A stretch of 64,000 nucleotides of DNA from Callipepla californica brunnescens (taxonomy: Eukaryota; Chordata; Aves; Galliformes; Odontophoridae): contig JALIRH010000042.1 in the NCBI GenBank assembly GCA_023055505.1, forward strand, positions 2,054,335 to 2,118,334, written 5' to 3'. Within the stretch, counting starts at the first letter, position 1, and every line of letters begins with the position of its first letter. The notes beneath the pieces were generated by a model. That model had not been told where the DNA came from. It was given only the letters and a program-made list of their open reading frames with translations, and did not search any database. The translations under genes and the position numbers were made by a program. This document shows positions 53,301 through 64,000 of the stretch, piece after piece.

Positions 53301-56300
53301 TGGAGGTGCCACAGTAGGGGGTGGTGGCACTGCCTCGGGTGATGGCAGTGGTGGTGGTGGTGGCAGTGCTTCGGGTGGTGGAGGGGCTGGGGGGGCTGCA
53401 GGTGGTGGTGTGAGCGCCCGCGCTGTTGGAGGGGGTGGAGGGGGCACGGATGGTGGCGGTGGGATGTCCTCATCCTCATCTTCCCCCTCGAGAGCCTGTG
53501 GGCGCAGGTCCCCCACCGAGCTGTACATTCGGTAGTTCCCGTTCATCTGGGAGCCAGGGCCTGCATGGAAGAGCAAGAGCAGGGTGACATGAGCACCTCC
53601 ACCAGCACTGCAAAGACCACAACTGCCTCTGGCCAGCTGCCTTCCTAGGGAGCTGGTTTATTTTGCTCAGCAGCTGTCTGAAGCTCGCTCATCATCGATC
53701 TGGACACCAACCCGTTCAACTCACTGTGGGATACCTGCTTTGGCAGAGGGGTTGGACTAGATGATCTCTTGAGGTCCCTTCCAACACCTACAATTCTGTG
53801 ACCTCTAACATCCCCTGCATCTCAACTTTTAGAAATGGATTTGTTGGCAACGACATTAATAGCAGGCTTGATTTTAGCATAAGAATCTCAGGGTCAGACC
53901 GTCTGCTCCAAAGCATAGCACGTGCACCCTTCCTTCACAGATCCCCCAAACCCAGGGGATCATTGAATGCGTTGCACTGAAGGACTTCAGAAAGACCCCT
54001 TACCAAGAGCTGCCTTTTCCTCAAAGTCTTCCGGCACCGATGGTGTTGGCACAGCCACCCCATGGGATTCCTGGGCGTTCTGTTGAGAAAACAGAGCTGT
54101 TTTATGCCCGGGATATTAGAACAAAGGGCTGGCAAGCAGACAGTGGTCTGCACAGCTGGTAATCTAAGCAAACAGAAACCTGATGAGATCCAGTGCCACT
54201 TCCTAGCCATAGAGGTACTGTAGCAGCTGCTGTTGATGCTGTTCAGGTGGACATGGGAAGCAGCTGAGGTTGCACAAGCCACAGGACAAAACTCTCCTTG
54301 CTAGTCAGGTGCAGACAGGCTGAAAGGAGCGCGGTTGTTTCACACCCAAGCTTAGGGCTCCGCAACCTGACATCAGCAGCATTAGTTTCTCACCATTCAC
54401 CTATCAAGTCAATTTAATCGCTCTCTCTGGTTTTGTGGGCATCGCTCTGCAGCAAGCCCTGACAGCCTCTTCCTCAGCCACTGGAGCTGCAGAAAGGCTT
54501 GCTGGGTTTTGGGAAACTGTGGCACCAGCATATCTGAACAGGCCGGGTAAAACTGCTGCCCTGCGTGGTTTGTCTCACTCTCAGTCACTCCCTTAGCACT
54601 CATGCTGCAAATTCAGCAGGGCATTTAGCTGCTGCAGTACCGTGCCATTCAGCAGCCTACACATCTGTGAGGATGCCCACAGCCAGGGCAGCTGGGATAG
54701 TTACAGCCGCCCACTGGGAGATATTCACAGCACGGTGACTCACCCGCAGTGCTGACCAGGGCTCCTGCCACACGCCTGCCTAAAGCAGAAAGGCTCTCCT
54801 CCTTCCTGCAGTGACTCACTGTAAGGTTGGTGTTGCTCATGAAACGTACAGTAACGCACCCATGGCCGAAACACAACCTGATGCTGAATCAGGCTGCCAC
54901 GCAGACGTAAGCGACTGACGCAGCGCGCTGGGCTTTCAGATACCAGTGCTGAGGAAAACCACAGTGAGGACATAGCAGGAGCCCTGGACACACCACTGCG
55001 TGGGCTCTGCCCTCTCAGGCCAGCCCTCCCAGCTGTTTGGAGCCCCACGTGCAATGGTGTCATGGTTTTATGGGGACATCTGCCAGCCTTCACTGCACGC
55101 TGTAACCTAGACAATGATTGAGCCAGCGCCCTTTGCCTTGCACTGCTACCAGCACTGTTTTCATAGGAGATTGCTATAGGATTCCAAAGTCTGTTTGCTC
55201 AAAGGTTAAGCTCAGTGCCTACAGCCAGCCCCGTGCAAGGCACAGGCAGCACATGAGCATGACATGCCGGGTGTAAGGAGATCAGGAACGTGAGCTGCTG
55301 GGGCAGAGCTGATTTCAGCAGCAGCCTGAGCTCCTTCAGAAGGGCACTGCAACGTTCCCATCCCTATGCACTAAGGCTACTGCCCTTGCAAAGTCTATTG
55401 TCCTGGAGGTGTCCAAAAACCCTTCATAACAAGTGAGCCAGGTGAAGGCAAGCCCAGAGAGAGTTAAATGGTAGTACAGAGCTCATGGCATTGCGCAGCA
55501 GATCAGGGAACCTCATGCTGATGGGAAGCCAAGGTCTGCTGAGGCACTGGGACAGAGCCCTGTTAGTGGCAGGATACACCAGGTGAGCTTTACAACCTCA
55601 GCTAAGAGCTCCATACCTTTCCTAAAGGTACAACACAGAGGAAGGATCCTCAGCTCCAGCTGAAAGCCAGAAGGGAGATGAAGGGCAACAGAGTCACTTC
55701 AAGGTCAGAGAACAAAACTGTCTGATGCAATCTAATTCCAAAGGCCAAAAGGAAGGACACAGTGGTACCTATTTTCCACAGAAATCCATTGCTGACAGAC
55801 CCCAAAACACACTGAGTGTTCCTGATCATTTACAGGAGAACAAAAACGTCCGAGAACTCACTTGACCTGAATTAAAAGCGAAGTGTGCGTTAGACATTTG
55901 GAAAGCAGTAGGTAGAAAGGGAACAGCAGACAGAAGAGATCTATGCAAAACTGGAGGAAGCAAAGTCCACGCATCATAAATGAGAAATTTTGGACATGTT
56001 ACTTCAACAGGTCCTAAAAACTGGGCAAGCCTGTTCCACGCTACTGATTTCTGTAGCTGTCGCTAACGCTCAGCATCTGAAAACCCACCCATCTTCACAT
56101 CACAACCTGGCTTCTAAAATGGAAAGCATTTCCAACGCGCTGCCAGCCTGCAGAGATGACCAGAAAGATTATTTCCTTCTTCTGTGTTTGCCAGGGGTGT
56201 GACCAGCCCAAAGCTCCCTCTGATTCACAGCGGGCTGCCGCGCTCGTGGGTGGTGCGCCAGGAACCTGCCATTCCAGTTTGTGGTGCTCGAAATCAGATT

Positions 56301-59300
56301 TGTGTGCTGAGGAGCCTATTAGGGTGAGCTTTCACTGCAACAACCAGGAATCCCTTTCCAGCACTGGGACAAAATCAAATATCCCCTGTCTCCAGCTTGC
56401 CTGTGCTTGTGGCCCCCAGTTCCCCCATTCTTTCCTGTGGATTTAGAATCATATTGAGTTGGAAGGAACCCCCCAAGGCCATATGGTCCCACTGCCCTGT
56501 GCTGAGCAGGGACATCCATCGGGTGCTCAGAGCCCTGTCCCCATACCTTGGGTGTCAGCACAGATGGGGCACCACCTCTCTGGGCATTTCCCATGGAAGC
56601 CCACGCTTCACACCCATTATGTGAGCTCAGTTCAAGGTCACTCCTTAGAAAAATAAAAGCACCCAAATAACTACCTTGCACATTGGAGGTCTTAAAGAAG
56701 CCAACTACTTCCCCAGATACAGACAGCTATCTCCAAACCCTGTTCTGAAGCAGAGCCTGGGAAATTTGGTGGTGAACCAAAGGAATTTCACCCTCCGTGT
56801 GCCAAAGCTTTGCCTTCACCTGCAGCAGAAGGGGACATTGCACAGGGAATGCCCTGCCTGCTCCTCCCAGGGCTGCTGGTGCCCACTGGTGTGCTGGGAG
56901 GGGGCACTGCGGGGCAGGGTGTGCACATGGACTGACTCAGCCACCCAGGAGCTGCTCCCCAGCACGCTGCTGGCTGGGGAACATGCAGGAGTTGGGTGGA
57001 AAGAAAGGGTTAAGGCTGCAGGACAGCCCAGCACAAATATGTGTGTGGCAGCAGAAGCGTCTGTGCCAAGACAAATCATCATCAAACCTGATCAAAATAG
57101 TGCAAATATCCAACCCAGACTGGTCCTTAAAAAAACATAACACCTACCACCGGCTTCTTTAGTCAAACACACTGCTCTTGGAAGAGGAGCACAGAAAGAG
57201 GGACAGTCAGTCTGGAGGAAGCCCCCCCCCCCTAGATCAGATATGACCCGAAGACAGCAGGAAAACAACACTGCCAGAGTGATAACCCCAAGTATTTATT
57301 CCACTTGTGCTGTTTACTTCAGTACCACCTTCACCTCCCACTAAAAGATGAACAGATTCAAAAACCCACTGAGTGCTATGGGGTGCCAGCTGCGGTCACG
57401 CACTGAGCTCTGTGATACCAGAGGAGCTTTTTGTGCACTGCTCCTAATTGACTCAGCTCACACGATTTCTTTCACCTGCTGTGGTCTTTAGGAAGGCACC
57501 GGGGAGGGCACAGTCCCCTTGTAACCTGCTAATTATGCTGCCAAGCTGCTCCATGGCCTCCCCCCTGGTTGTCCTCCTAATGACACCCGTGCAACCCATG
57601 AACCCAGGTGACAGCAGACCAGCCCTTCTGCTGCAGGTGATGACTGCTCTGAAGGATGAGGATGTACAAGGAAAACACCCCTTGCTCAGACAGGATGTGC
57701 TCATCAAGACCAAGGGCTTCTAAGTGTGTTCAGTGACCCGTGTCTATCACTTTGGATTTAGCTGTCACCATCTCCAAACTACCTCTGAGCAACCACACAG
57801 TTCCCTGCATCTACTTGAGGTAAGGACACTGGAAAGGTGCATTACACACGAGGACAGCTTGCTCAGCACAGATGGCAGTGCAGCATCAGAGCCAGCACTG
57901 AGCAGCAGTGTCCCAGCTGCGGGTCCACGTGTGTTGGCACTCCTTGCTTCGGGCACTGGTAGCTCTGCACAGAGCTGTATCCCACATGCAGAGATTGGGG
58001 AAAATAACTGTCCAGCAGCCACAAGGCTTTGTGATAGTGTCCTGACAACGCAGGTGTGACAGCTGCCCACAGAACCCACTGTCCCATCCCCAGCCTCACT
58101 GGGTGGAGGAGCTCTGACCAGGGGCGTGACTTCAACCACCACAAACCCATCTAGCAACACAAAGACGTCACCTTCGGAGTCAGCTCGTGACATTCACATC
58201 TGGTGTCTGGGACACGGGAGGTACTACTCCTTTGTCTCACACCAAAACAGAGAGATTTGGAGTCGGTGCAGCCCATCCAGCTCTGCAGACACCTGCTGCA
58301 TCGCCTCCTCACTCCCATGCCAGAAACAGGAGCTTTCCTCCTGCTCTATCCAGACACCGGATCAGACGTTGCCAGCGGTGGTTACATAAAGAGCACTGCC
58401 AGCCAGATCTGTTCATCTACACACACAGCGATTTTGTAAAAAGAAATGGAAGTACAAGGCAGATAATGCTCACACCTCTCACCCGAGCATCTCGCCTATG
58501 CCCAACATGAGCCTTGAACTCAAATCACCTCCTAATCCCCTGCATCTATCATCACTACAGAGCGGTTTGGCTTTTCATTTCTTTTCTCCCCCCTGGGGAG
58601 GAAGGTGAGGGAAGCAACCAGCATGGCTGGTTCTGGATGCCAGCCCCCAGAGCTGCCAGCTGACACTCACCAGGGGAAGGAAGGTCAGCAGGGGCCGGAC
58701 TCTGGGACGAGGCTTCAGCGTTGCAGTTCCGGAGTCGGTCATCGTCCCAAAGCGATTGTCACCGTAATATACTTCAATCACATCCCCTGAGAGGAAGAGA
58801 GGACTGTTAGCAGCAGCACTGCATCAGGAGAACTAGCTTCAGAAAGCACTGAATGCTATATCAGCTCCCAGGAAGGGGCAAGGAGCATCGTGTCGTGTGG
58901 GCTTATCTGAGCTGAGGGGATGGGAGGCAGGTCTGGGCTCCAGGTGCTGAAGGTGGGAGAGCACAGGCATCAGGTCTCTCTGCCAGGCTCATTCCTAACA
59001 GCAACTAATCATAATTTACCTCGGAGGACCTGAAGTGAGTACAAGCATCCATTCACTGCCCACCCAGACTGGGTTTGGGGAAGAAATATGCCCCTCTGGA
59101 ACAGCACATCAATGGACACAGTACTTCCCCAGGAGATGCTTTCTGTCCGCTCCCTGTGTACTGCCAGCAGGACATGTGCTGGGACCAATCATCCAGATGG
59201 GCATCCCCTGAGCATCCATGAGCATCCTTCTGCACATCACTGGACATTTCTCTCCCACAACTGGCAATGGAGGACAATCTGCTCACCACGACACTGAGCC

Positions 59301-62134
59301 TCCAGCCGGCTCTGAGCTGTCCATGAAACACCACGATGAGCACAGAGCCCTGGCACTGTGAGCAGAAGCTCTCAGGCCCTGCTGGTTCCCAGCTCTGTGT
59401 TTTTACCTTCAGCCACACCTCTCAGGCCGATTTATTTCTGACAGTGAATAAAGCTCATAAAATTACTTTAATCGCGTTCTTTGTGTCTGATTTAACAGCA
59501 TGAACTTACAAGCAGAAGCACCGAAGCATGTGAACCCCACCTTGGCTGGAAGGAGATGCACCAATAATTCCCAGCCAAGGGGACCACCACTGAGCTCAGG
59601 GGTCTGAGAAAGGATGGAGGGAAGCGTGCAAAGTGGCCGTGACCAGAGGAAGGTCAGCAGGAGTGCTCCCACCCAACAGATTTAGATAGCAAGAGGATAC
59701 AGCAGAAACCAACCCTTCCGCTCCACCGATGCTCAGGAGTAAACAGATTGATTTTCTCCTTGAGAAGTTTGGAAGCACAGTGCCCAAGCTCCCGTGCTAA
59801 AGCGTGAGGTGCAGAAATAGTTCCTGTCAAGTTCTGTACAGCAGTTAAAGGCTGAGGAGCAGAAGTTGCACAAGCTCAGTGGGAGCAGAGGGCTGTGGTT
59901 CCGTATCTCCACCACCCCCAGGCAAGGCAACTGGCACAGCTTGTGTCCCTCCACTGCCACCCCCTCCTCGTGCACGTGGAGGCCCTGGTGGGGTCTGTGG
60001 GCAATCCTGGGCTGCCATGGCACACAGCCGTGTCTGCTGAAGCCTGACAAACTTAGAGTGGGAAGGAGACACCAGGCACTGCATGCATATGGACGAGACC
60101 AGGAGGCAGGGCAGCTTTTCTCTAAAATAGTCAATGAATCAGAGCAGGTCCAACTGGGGCTTGGATGGATGGAATGCAGTCTAACAGTGCCAAGCAGAAA
60201 TCATTAAACAGGAACCTCTCCTGCTGAACAAACTCAAACACCTCAAAGGGACTTCAGAGAGCCTGTGGGCCTTCCTCTCATCGGCTGCGAGAAGCTCTGC
60301 TCTCCAGGGAACAGCAGAGATCAGCCAAGAAACAGCTTCAAACTGAGTTCAGTGGGATAAGGGGATAGCTTTCCTTGGAGAACAAAAAGCACTTTCTTCA
60401 CCTGGAGTGAAGAAATCGGCCACGGTGGGGGCTGGACATGACTCTGAAGGGGTGAAAGAATTCAGCATGAATTCAGAATTCAGCCATGAGCTGTGGCACC
60501 AGGTCCAGCAGGCATGCAAGCTTCTCCTCCCCCCCATCACTGGTTGCCTTAACGTACAGCCAGGAGTATCCATCCTTATGGACTTCCCTGAGATGCCAGG
60601 AAGTAATTACTGTTATTGTTAATTTTGCATAACCCCGCGGGTGACCCCACATTCAGCAAGCAAGCAAGCAGCCAGAGCCAAGGCCAACACATCATGGGAA
60701 TGTTGATTCAGACAGCTTTGTGGAGCAGAGATAGAGCGGTTCAGGGACTCAAAATAATGAGAATTTCCTATGAAGACATTGAGCAAGTAAACTCAGTGAG
60801 AAAACATATTAAAGATCACAAGGTCTTTGATCCTAGATTACTAAGCATCTCTAGCCTGGATGCATTTAATTAAAGTCAAATGAAGTGCTTGTAGTTGTGC
60901 TTTCTTCGCTAGATAAACAGGACCTGCCTGCTGTGGGCCTGTCACCAGCAGGGCTGCACTGTTTCCTGGAAGGAAAGAGAAGGAGAAGGAAGGAGAGATG
61001 GGAAAGCTCCAGAGCTGCCAGCCCCTCTGTGGCACTCGGTCTGTTTTGAAGCCATGTGTGTCCCCTCAGACGTGGTAAACCAAACCAACGCTTTGCAACA
61101 CACACAGCGGAGCTCCTTCCTACTCCAGGGTGCGTTGCATCACCCGGAGCAGGCACAGCACAGCTGGGGAGCACCATGAGGAGGCGGCAGCAGTCACTAC
61201 GTTCAGGAATCTCTGAGTCAGTGACAGGCAGACCTACACCCTTCCCACGTTGCTTAACTCTGTTTACTTTGTACAAAAAAAGAAAAAAAAAAAACAACAA
61301 AACCAAGGTGGGGATTCTCTCAGGCAGGGGACTCTTTGGCAGTCGTGCAAAGCTTTGAGAGGCAATGAGTGCGTGGGGCTTCACTGGGTGAGATGAAACC
61401 ATCCAGGACCCAGCGGGGCCTGGGAGCATCGCCCCACTCCTCGCACTGCCACGTACATGAACTGATGGCACAAACGCCACGAGGACGGCAGGCAGCCATT
61501 CAACTGCTTTCGGTGATGTGTGAGCTCCAGGACTTCAGGCTCTTGCTCTGCGAGCTGTGCTGCACGGCTCTCCTACACCTGCAAGGAACGCCTCTGTGCC
61601 GTGCACTGCGAAGGAGGCAGCGAGTTCGGTGTGGGGTTTTTTTGTTTGTTTGCTTTAAACTCGAGCCACATCACAGAGAGGCCCAAACCCCGCAAGGATT
61701 CGCGGTGGGCAGAAACCAGCGACGTTCCCTCTGCGTTTGAGCGCTGCTGTCACCCTTCACCCGAGCTCCACCAGCGGCCTCGGGGCCGTCACCCCCTCCA
61801 TCCTCCGGCAGCAGCAACCAAGGCTGCACCTTCCCAGCCCCCCCCCCCCACCCCATCCCCTCATTCACAACGCTGGTCCAGGGCTGAGAGCCGGGCAGCG
61901 GACACGAGCTGGGAACGGGGCAGCCCTCCCCCCGCCCCTCCCCGCGTTCTCCCCGCGCTGCGGAGCGGAGGAACGGGAGCACTGACCGGTTCCGCCCGCG
62001 CTGTCGGAGGTCACCTCCTGGCTGAAGATCCAGGGCGGGTTGGTCGCGAAAAGCGAAGCCGCTGCGGCGGCGGTGCCTTGCTTCTTGCCGAAGAGGCGGC
62101 TGAAAGTGCCCTGCACGGAGTGATGCTTCTTCAT
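50369..62134 (-). CDS. C6orf132: homologue of human C6orf132, proline-rich protein (five exons)
   Basis: Minus-strand exons are 61987-62134, 58671-58786, 54004-54079, 50833-53560 and 50369-50474; all have GT/AG borders and they sum to 3174 nt (1057 residues). Exon 1 encodes HSVQGTFSRLFGKK and TNPPWIFSQE. Exon 2 encodes VYYGDNRFGTMTDSGTATLK then PRVRPLLTFLPL. Exon 3 encodes VAVPTPSVPEDF. The huge exon 4 begins with NGNYRMYSSVGDLRP. It has long polyproline tracts, a block HPVTGERVERGSPMALLLAA (about residue 690), PPPPEFSND (about 846) and LIKKRLYVSEPEHSYPRA (about 936). The last exon encodes TNTFTVRPGARQPISYTY. These blocks match the human protein in order, as remembered. Exon 4 is mostly low-complexity Pro/Ser/Ala and probably disordered, with possible SH3 or EVH1 ligands. 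The molecular function is not known. The start ATG at 62134 is the first in frame and gives the conserved N-terminus MKKHHSVQGTF. Confidence 0.93.
53700..53803 (+). mobile_element. CR1 LINE 3' fragment in C6orf132 intron 3
   Basis: This is a short sense-oriented CR1 3' end with the block 'ggttggactagatgatctc', then 'gaggtcccttccaacaccta', ending 'caattctgtga'. It lies about 140 bp upstream (in transcription direction) of the big exon 4. Confidence 0.85.
54080..58670. other. C6orf132: C6orf132 intron 2, no other gene seen
   Basis: Intron between coding exons 2 and 3. Apart from the CR1 fragment at 56445-56560, I see no repeats or exon-like ORFs. Confidence 0.6.
56445..56560 (-). mobile_element. 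CR1 LINE 3' fragment, antisense, in C6orf132 intron
   Basis: On the plus strand it reads 'ttagaatcatattgagttgg', then 'aaggaaccccccaaggccat', which is the complement of the CR1 3' end. It is a degenerate, 5'-truncated copy. Confidence 0.8.
58787..61986. other. C6orf132: C6orf132 intron 1, no other gene seen
   Basis: Intron between coding exons 1 and 2. It contains a poly-A-rich tract near 61275-61300 and no recognisable coding sequence on either strand. Confidence 0.6.
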
Positions 62135-62400
62135 GGTGCGAGCTTCAAGCCGCTCCGCTCCCGGCACCGAACCTCCGGCGGCACCGGGGCCGCTGGGAGC
62201 GGGATGCAGCGGGCACAGCGGAGCGGAGCGGCCGCAACACCTGGCCCCGCCCGGCCCCGCCCCCACCAGGTGCCCGCCCGGCCCCTGCCCCCACCCCCCC
62301 CCGGCTCCAGGTGCGTTTCCGACCCGTCCCCGGAGTGGGAAAGCTTTTACCCGACGGTTATCCGTCTGTGCCGCTCTTGGGCGGCGGTCCCGCGGCTGTA
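61900..62400 (-). promoter_or_regulatory. C6orf132: CpG island at the C6orf132 promoter
   Basis: A GC-rich, CpG-dense stretch overlaps coding exon 1 and about 250 bp upstream of the start codon. It contains GC boxes (complements of CCCCGCCC at 62247-62272) and no TATA box. It is the expected transcription start of the minus-strand gene. Confidence 0.65.
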
Positions 62401-62547
62401 GGGTCACGGAGTGGCTTGAGTTGTAAAAGGACGTCTGGTCTCACCGCCCTGCAGTGCGCAGGTTGGTGCTCAGAGCCCCATGCCGTGCCCCTGGGTGTCT
62501 GCTTTCTGAGTTGGTTGGCCGCCATCGCACAGCAGAGCCCCATTCAC

Positions 62548-62640
62548 AGCATCACAGAATTGTAGGGGTTGGAAGGGACCTCCAGAGATCACCGAGTCCA
62601 ACCCCCTGCCGAAGCAGCTCCCAGCCCGGGTTGCACAGGT
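62548..62640 (-). mobile_element. CR1 LINE 3' fragment, antisense
   Basis: On the plus strand it reads 'cacagaattgtaggggttgg', then 'aagggacctccagagatcac' and 'tccaaccccctgc', the complement of a CR1 3' end. It lies about 400 bp upstream of the C6orf132 start. Confidence 0.88.
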
Positions 62641-64000
62641 AGGTGGTTCCTGCCAGCATGGAAAGCTGGGCTATTTCACACACAGAAGCTTAAAGACAGC
62701 ACAATTTGACCCCAGATCGTTCTTCTGTTCCAAGCACAGAAGCGTCCCACGCTGCCATCAATTTCCTGACGCGCAAATAAGAGCTGAGGGTTAATGAGTA
62801 ACCTCGGTTATTAATAAATGATGGGGCTTTCTGGAGAACTTTAAACCCCAAATAATCGTCGGAACATTAACTCTGAGGCACAGCCACAGAGTTAAGGTCC
62901 TCCCTGTGTACTTATTTCTGCTCCTACCCTTTTCTGGCAGCCAAAACGATACTGATTTCTTTCCAGGTGACAGCTATCACTCTCTGCTTTTCCTTTATAC
63001 ACAAAGTGTGTGGGGACAGTGATAGGGCACAAGGGGAAATCCAACCGCGCTGAGAAAAACCAGGGAGCACTGAGATGAAGAGAGCCAACAAATGGGGAAG
63101 AGGAGGGAGCTGAGAGGTCGGCCGTGTGGATCCAGGTTGTAATATTTCAGAGCCTTTCCAGGATGCAGTGGGTGCACCGCACCCCACACCCGTCCTGCAG
63201 GGTGATGCTGCCGGGGCTGCTCCGGGACTAATGAGCTCTGTAATTAGCGTGGCTCGGCCCTGGGGACTGTTACCTTAACTGCTGCTTATGGGGAGGTGGA
63301 ACGGATGAGATCCTGCAAACATCTGAGGGCATCTCCTGCACGCCCCGGGTGTGCCTGGGGGCTGCAGCCGTGGGATAGCTGGGACACAGGGAGGAGAAAT
63401 CAAATGAGAGGAAGGATCCAGCCGGATGGAGCAGCTTTATTTAGCTGTAGTGGTGTTATGCAGTGATTTGGGGGGGGATGTGTGCTATGCAGTGACAGAG
63501 GGAGGGGATGACTCAACCCCTTCCACCATCACCGGGCGTTCCTGTGCCCTACAGATGGGGGTCACGAGGATACCTCGATGGGAAGAGCAAAAGAAAAGCA
63601 CGCTAGGTGTGATGCAGGCACAGAGCTCACGCACAGGGCACACTCAGAAGATGTAGAGAAGATGCCCCACTTGGTGACAGCTGTATTTCAAGGCCCACAG
63701 CTTCTGGGGCACGAGGGCTGGGTGCTCAGCTGGGAGGACTGCCTGCTGACTCTGTGGCACAGAGATAGCCCTGCTCGCTTTGATCCCAGCACAGGTGAAC
63801 ACCCCAAAACAATCTGCCTTTGCATCAGCACAGGGAGCTGAGCCCAGCACATCTCCCTGATGAGAAGCGCTTGTGCAGAGAGGTTCCCCTTCCAGACCCC
63901 AAAGTGTTGGGAGATGAAAGCCACGCAACGAAGCAGCCTGTGGCAAAAGGAATAGTGGGTCCGTGCTGCCAGGGCCACGGTGGTGGTGGCAGAGCAGCCC
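62641..64000. other. right-hand end, no recognisable gene
   Basis: Upstream flank of C6orf132. No ORF with recognisable features or splice context is seen. Confidence 0.5.

Noticed and set aside
50544..53535. Long plus-strand ORFs overlapping the C6orf132 exon 4 (up to 235 codons)
   Set aside because: They are antisense shadows of the proline-rich coding exon; polyproline codons read as Gly/Gly-Ala in complement, and none has recognisable motifs.
61520..62401. 293-codon plus-strand ORF over the C6orf132 CpG island
   Set aside because: It overlaps the conserved exon 1 in antisense and has a low-complexity Pro/Arg/Ala composition from GC richness.

Overview
The window is vertebrate genomic DNA and almost certainly avian, most probably chicken or another galliform. 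The signs are several truncated CR1 LINE copies, short introns, strong CpG islands at housekeeping promoters, and the gene order. RAP1A, ADORA3, the C1orf162 homologue, ATP5PB and WDR77 are adjacent in the same order and relative orientation as on human 1p13.2. They are followed by the homologue of C6orf132, which lies on human 6p21.1. I would expect chicken chromosome 26, but that placement is from memory and not computed.

Layout, left to right: 1-3950 has no recognisable gene. 3951-5138 is a GC-rich minisatellite. RAP1A is on the minus strand: 3' UTR from about 5.2 kb, six coding exons between 6940 and 12881, a 10 kb first intron, and a CpG-island promoter at about 23.3-24.1 kb. CR1 copies flank that promoter. 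24.9-32.2 kb has no recognisable gene. ADORA3 is on the plus strand (32224-33949), tail to tail with the minus-strand C1orf162-like gene (35722-37314). ATP5PB (minus, 39007-41570) and WDR77 (plus, 41750-44726) are head to head over a 179-bp CpG-rich bidirectional promoter. An unidentified exon-like ORF with a poly(A)-type signal is at 47.4-47.7 kb (minus). The C6orf132 homologue (minus, 50369-62134) has five coding exons, one of them 2.7 kb.

The genes are functionally unrelated: a small GTPase, a purinergic GPCR, a small membrane protein with an ITIM-like tail, an ATP synthase stalk subunit, a PRMT5 cofactor, and a proline-rich protein of unknown function. I found no new multi-gene system. 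The most useful observations are four. ADORA3 carries a single in-frame TGA at the end of TM1 in an otherwise intact gene. The WDR77 reading frame is off by exactly one base, best explained by a 10-C run just after the ATG. The C1orf162-like protein starts with the same eight residues as Src and ends in a VxYxxV motif. The ATP5PB/WDR77 promoter holds two exact TCTCGCGAGA palindromes and a (CG)7 tract. Exon boundaries were placed by hand from GT/AG sites, frame continuity and remembered human protein sequences; no alignment or database search was run.
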